Of a stretch of 64,000 nt of DNA, positions 61,729-64,000 are shown in pieces. The stretch spans positions 248,001-312,000 of the forward strand of contig NZ_FWXW01000002.1 in assembly GCF_900176335.1 (NCBI RefSeq), given 5' to 3'. Position 1 is the first letter of the stretch. Every line of letters begins with the position of its first letter. The position numbers and the translations under genes were made by a program. The DNA comes from Papillibacter cinnamivorans DSM 12816 (GTDB lineage Bacteria > Bacillota > Clostridia > Oscillospirales > Oscillospiraceae). The notes below the pieces were generated by a model that saw only the letters and a program-made list of their open reading frames with translations, made no database searches and had not been told where the DNA came from.

Positions 61729-62736
61729 TTACCTGGCGCACTTTTCTTCCGTGTACTTTTTGATCGCTTCGGTAAGCTTGGGAACGACGACGTTCACGTC
61801 GCCCACGATGCCCACGTCGGCCACGTCGAAGATCGGCGCGGTGTTGTTCTTGTTGATGGCGATGATAAGGTCGGAACCCTCCATGCCGGCAAGATGCTGG
61901 ATGGCGCCGGAAATGCCGCAGGCAAGATAGAGGTTGGGCCGCACGGTCTTGCCGGTCTGCCCTACCTGACGCTCCTTGCCGATCCAGCCGGCGTCCACGT
62001 TGGCGCGGGAGGAAGAAATCTCCCCGCCCAGCACGTCCGCCAGGTCCTTGAGCATCTCAAACTTGTCGGCCTTGCCGATTCCGCGGCCGCCGGAAATCAG
62101 GATCTTGCACTCGGTGATGTCGGTGGCCTTCTTTGCGGCCTTGACCACCTTGCGGATCTTCACATTCATGTCCTCGGCGGCAAAGGGTACCGTAAACTTC
62201 GTGACCTTGCCCTTGACCTTGGTGTCCATGGGGCAGCTCTGCATCACGCCCGGCCGGACGGTGGCCATCTGGGGCCGGAAATCGGGGCACACGATGGTGG
62301 CCATGATGTTTCCGCCGAAAGCGGGGCGGGTCATGAGAAGGTTCTTGGTCTCCGGGTCGATGGCAAGCCCTGTGCAGTCGGCGGTAAGTCCCGTGTGGAT
62401 CCGGGCCGACACTCTGGGCGCCAAGTCCCGCCCGATGGCGGTGGCGCCGTACAGCACGATCTCGGGATCAAATTCATGAATCACGGCCGCGATCGCTTTG
62501 GCGTAAGGCTCGGTGACGTATTCGGCAAGCATTTTGTCGTCCACGAGGATCACTTCGTCCGCCCCGTAGGCGACGAGACGCTCGGCCTGTCCCTCCACCT
62601 TGTGGCCCAGGAGGATCGCAACCACTTTTTCGCCCAAAGTATTTGCCAGCTCCCTGGCTTTGCCGATCAGCTCAAAGGAGACCTTCTGGATCTCGCCGTC
62701 CCTCTGCTCGGCAAACACAAATACGTTTTTACTCAT
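61729..62736 (-). CDS. etfA: Electron transfer flavoprotein subunit alpha
   Basis: 335 residues. N-terminal domain (about 1-190) and C-terminal FAD domain with [54 protein letters not shown] and [19 protein letters not shown], the FAD-binding signature. It forms a dimer with EtfB and carries electrons from acyl-CoA dehydrogenase. Third gene of acd-etfB-etfA, 17 bases after etfB. Its last 51 codons are duplicated at 52372-52532. Confidence 0.96.
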   Translation of the reverse strand: MSKNVFVFAEQRDGEIQKVSFELIGKARELANTLGEKVVAILLGHKVEGQAERLVAYGADEVILVDDKMLAEYVTEPYAKAIAAVIHEFDPEIVLYGATAIGRDLAPRVSARIHTGLTADCTGLAIDPETKNLLMTRPAFGGNIMATIVCPDFRPQMATVRPGVMQSCPMDTKVKGKVTKFTVPFAAEDMNVKIRKVVKAAKKATDITECKILISGGRGIGKADKFEMLKDLADVLGGEISSSRANVDAGWIGKERQVGQTGKTVRPNLYLACGISGAIQHLAGMEGSDLIIAINKNNTAPIFDVADVGIVGDVNVVVPKLTEAIKKYTEEKCAR

Positions 62737-62753
62737 TTTCGTCGCCCTCCAGC

Positions 62754-63545
62754 CTATATAATGAATTTCTCTGCCAGCTTGGTCATGATGATGTTGACGG
62801 CTTCGTCCGCCCCAACCTCATACTTGCTGCCAGCGCCCTTCGCCTGCTTGGTGAAGGACTTCTTGACCTTTGTGGGAGAGCCGGCAAGGCCGACGTTTGC
62901 CATATCGATGGTGTCTTTGATCGTATCCAGGCTCCACACCTGGACCGTCTTTTCCCTGTAGGCGTCGAAGATCCCGCCCACGGACATGTACCGGGGAGGA
63001 TTGAGCTCCGCCAGGGTGGTGATCAGGCAGGGATATTTCACCTCTACGATGTGATACCTGTCTTCAAACTGCCTTTTGAGCACGATCTTCTTGTTCGTGA
63101 CCTCTTCGATGCCCTCCACATAACTCACCTGGGGGATTCCCAGATGCTCGGCGATCTGGGGACCCACCTGAGCGGTGTCTCCGTCGATGGCCTGACGCCC
63201 TGCGATTACAAGGTCGAAGTCCAGTTTCTTCAGGGCCGCGGCAATGGTGGAAGAGGTTGCCCAGGTGTCCGCGCCGGCAAAAGCCCGGTCGGTGAGCAGA
63301 ATCGCCTCGTCGGCGCCCATGGCCAGGGCTTCCCGCAGGGCAACGTCCGCCTGGGGCGGGCCCATGGAAAGGATGGTGACCATTCCGCCCACCTGATCCT
63401 TAATCCGAAGCGCCGCTTCGATTCCCGCCTTGTCGTCGGGATTGATGATGCTGGGAACGCCGTCCCGGATGAGAGTACCCGTTACCGGATCCAGTTTGAC
63501 CTCGGTCGTATCGGGGACCTGTTTGACACATACGACTATTTTCAT
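62754..63545 (-). CDS. etfB: Electron transfer flavoprotein subunit beta
   Basis: 263 residues from ATG 63545 behind GGAGG. MKIVVCVKQVPDTTEVKLDP start, NPDDKAGIEAALRIKD, GADEAILLTDRAFAGADTWATS and AGRQAIDGDTAQVGPQIAEHLG are the nucleotide-binding motifs of EtfB. In clostridia the Etf-acd pair can bifurcate electrons between crotonyl-CoA and ferredoxin; the second FAD of such EtfB cannot be judged safely here. Middle gene of acd-etfB-etfA. Confidence 0.96.
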   Translation of the reverse strand: MKIVVCVKQVPDTTEVKLDPVTGTLIRDGVPSIINPDDKAGIEAALRIKDQVGGMVTILSMGPPQADVALREALAMGADEAILLTDRAFAGADTWATSSTIAAALKKLDFDLVIAGRQAIDGDTAQVGPQIAEHLGIPQVSYVEGIEEVTNKKIVLKRQFEDRYHIVEVKYPCLITTLAELNPPRYMSVGGIFDAYREKTVQVWSLDTIKDTIDMANVGLAGSPTKVKKSFTKQAKGAGSKYEVGADEAVNIIMTKLAEKFII

Positions 63546-63645
63546 ATCGTTTTTTACCTCCAAGCGCATCGCACAAATTTGTATGAGCTTCCGCAGTATG
63601 GAAGCCTCCGGTTGCCGCGGCTTTTCAGCGGACCGGTTCCGGGGT

Positions 63646-64000
63646 TCAGTTCACCTTCAGGAAGCCGGAAATAACCATTCTCTGCACTTCGCTGGTGCCC
63701 TCGTAAATCTCGGTGATCTTGGCGTCCCGCATCATGCGCTCCAGAGGATATTCCCGCGTGTATCCGTATCCGCCCAGAAGCTGGACGGCTCTGCGGGTCA
63801 CGTCGCTGGCCATTTCCGCGCAGTACAGCTTCGCCATGGCGGCAAGGTGCCCGTAGGGCTCCTTGTCCTGCTTGGCGCAGGCGGCCTTGTATACCAGCAT
63901 CTGACCGGCCTGGGCCTTAGTGTACATGTCGGCCAGCTGGAACTGGGTGTTCTGGAACTGGGAAATCCTCTTCCCGAACTGCTTGCGCTCCTTGACGTAC
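63646..64000 (-). CDS. Acyl-CoA dehydrogenase, C-terminal part (cut by window edge)
   Basis: The last 117 codons of a second acyl-CoA dehydrogenase; the 5' end lies to the right of the window. Visible: KQFGKRISQFQNTQFQLADM, AVQLLGGYGYTREYPLERMMRDAKITEIYEGTSEVQRMV, matching the C-terminal domain with the catalytic region. It ends 100 bases before etfB and is probably its partner (butyryl-CoA dehydrogenase/Etf). It is distinct from, but similar to, the monocistronic copy at 15482. Confidence 0.93.
   Translation of the reverse strand, partial: YVKERKQFGKRISQFQNTQFQLADMYTKAQAGQMLVYKAACAKQDKEPYGHLAAMAKLYCAEMASDVTRRAVQLLGGYGYTREYPLERMMRDAKITEIYEGTSEVQRMVISGFLKVN

Overview
The window looks like chromosome of an anaerobic, fairly GC-rich Firmicute (Clostridia/Eubacteriales). 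The signs are strong AGGAGG-type ribosome binding sites, textbook sigma-70 promoters, a Bacillus/Clostridium-type LexA box (GAAC-N4-GTTC), a NiCo riboswitch and a fluoride riboswitch, a PepV-type dipeptidase, and butyrate-type acyl-CoA enzymes (acyl-CoA dehydrogenase, EtfAB, 3-hydroxybutyryl-CoA dehydrogenase, CoA-transferases). I cannot name the species. I see no phage, plasmid, complete insertion sequence or CRISPR array.

Layout. 0-2.4 kb: a minus-strand operon of an FG-GAP-repeat lipoprotein, a response regulator and a histidine kinase cut by the window edge. 2.6-2.8 kb: tRNA-Leu(CAA) with a perfect promoter and terminator. 3.1-6.3 kb: a hypothetical protein and a MgtA-type Mg2+ ATPase. 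6.5-10.6 kb: glycan-type methyltransferases and glycosyltransferases, including a frameshifted gene and a 5'-truncated remnant. 10.6-12.8 kb: an SOS cassette under a LexA box (Y-family polymerase, an 85-aa unknown protein, an SRAP peptidase). 12.9-14.1 kb: an AT-rich islet with a CPBP protease. 14.2-19.2 kb: YbaK, a MarR regulator divergent from an acyl-CoA dehydrogenase, a ClC antiporter, and a fluoride riboswitch with crcB. 19.2-24.3 kb: a sulfur/CoA cluster (cysteine-free Rrf2 repressor divergent from cysK, then mnmA, coaB, coaC and a P1 peptidase). 24.3-27.2 kb: pepT between two direct repeats, then two AT-rich unknown genes. 27.3-34.7 kb: PepV, a methyltransferase, a serpin lipoprotein, a two-component system and DedA. 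34.7-35.4 kb: a gene-free stretch of palindromes. 35.4-40.2 kb: isocitrate dehydrogenase, a TrmB regulator overlapping lysA, and a uracil permease.

40.4-64 kb is a CoA-based acid-utilisation island. Block 1 (pct1, GntP permease, MaoC hydratase, hbd1) has a sigma-54 promoter directly downstream of a gene for a PAS/AAA+ sigma-54 activator. Block 2 (small membrane protein, SSS symporter, alpha/beta hydrolase, ctfA, ctfB, pct3, hbd2) has a sigma-70 promoter divergent from a TetR-LysR pair. A third single-chain CoA-transferase (pct2) has its own promoter. An acd-etfB-etfA operon closes the window, and a 51-codon copy of the 3' end of etfA lies beside hbd2. A P-type metal ATPase with a NiCo riboswitch sits inside the island. 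The inferred logic is uptake of short organic acids, activation by CoA transfer, oxidation or reduction at C2-C3 through Hbd, MaoC and Acd, and electron flow through EtfAB.

The items most worth following up are the LexA-controlled cassette with its unknown middle gene, the tripled CoA-transferases with a duplicated structured element that carries an anti-Shine-Dalgarno sequence, the etfA remnant, and the NiCo-riboswitch ATPase.
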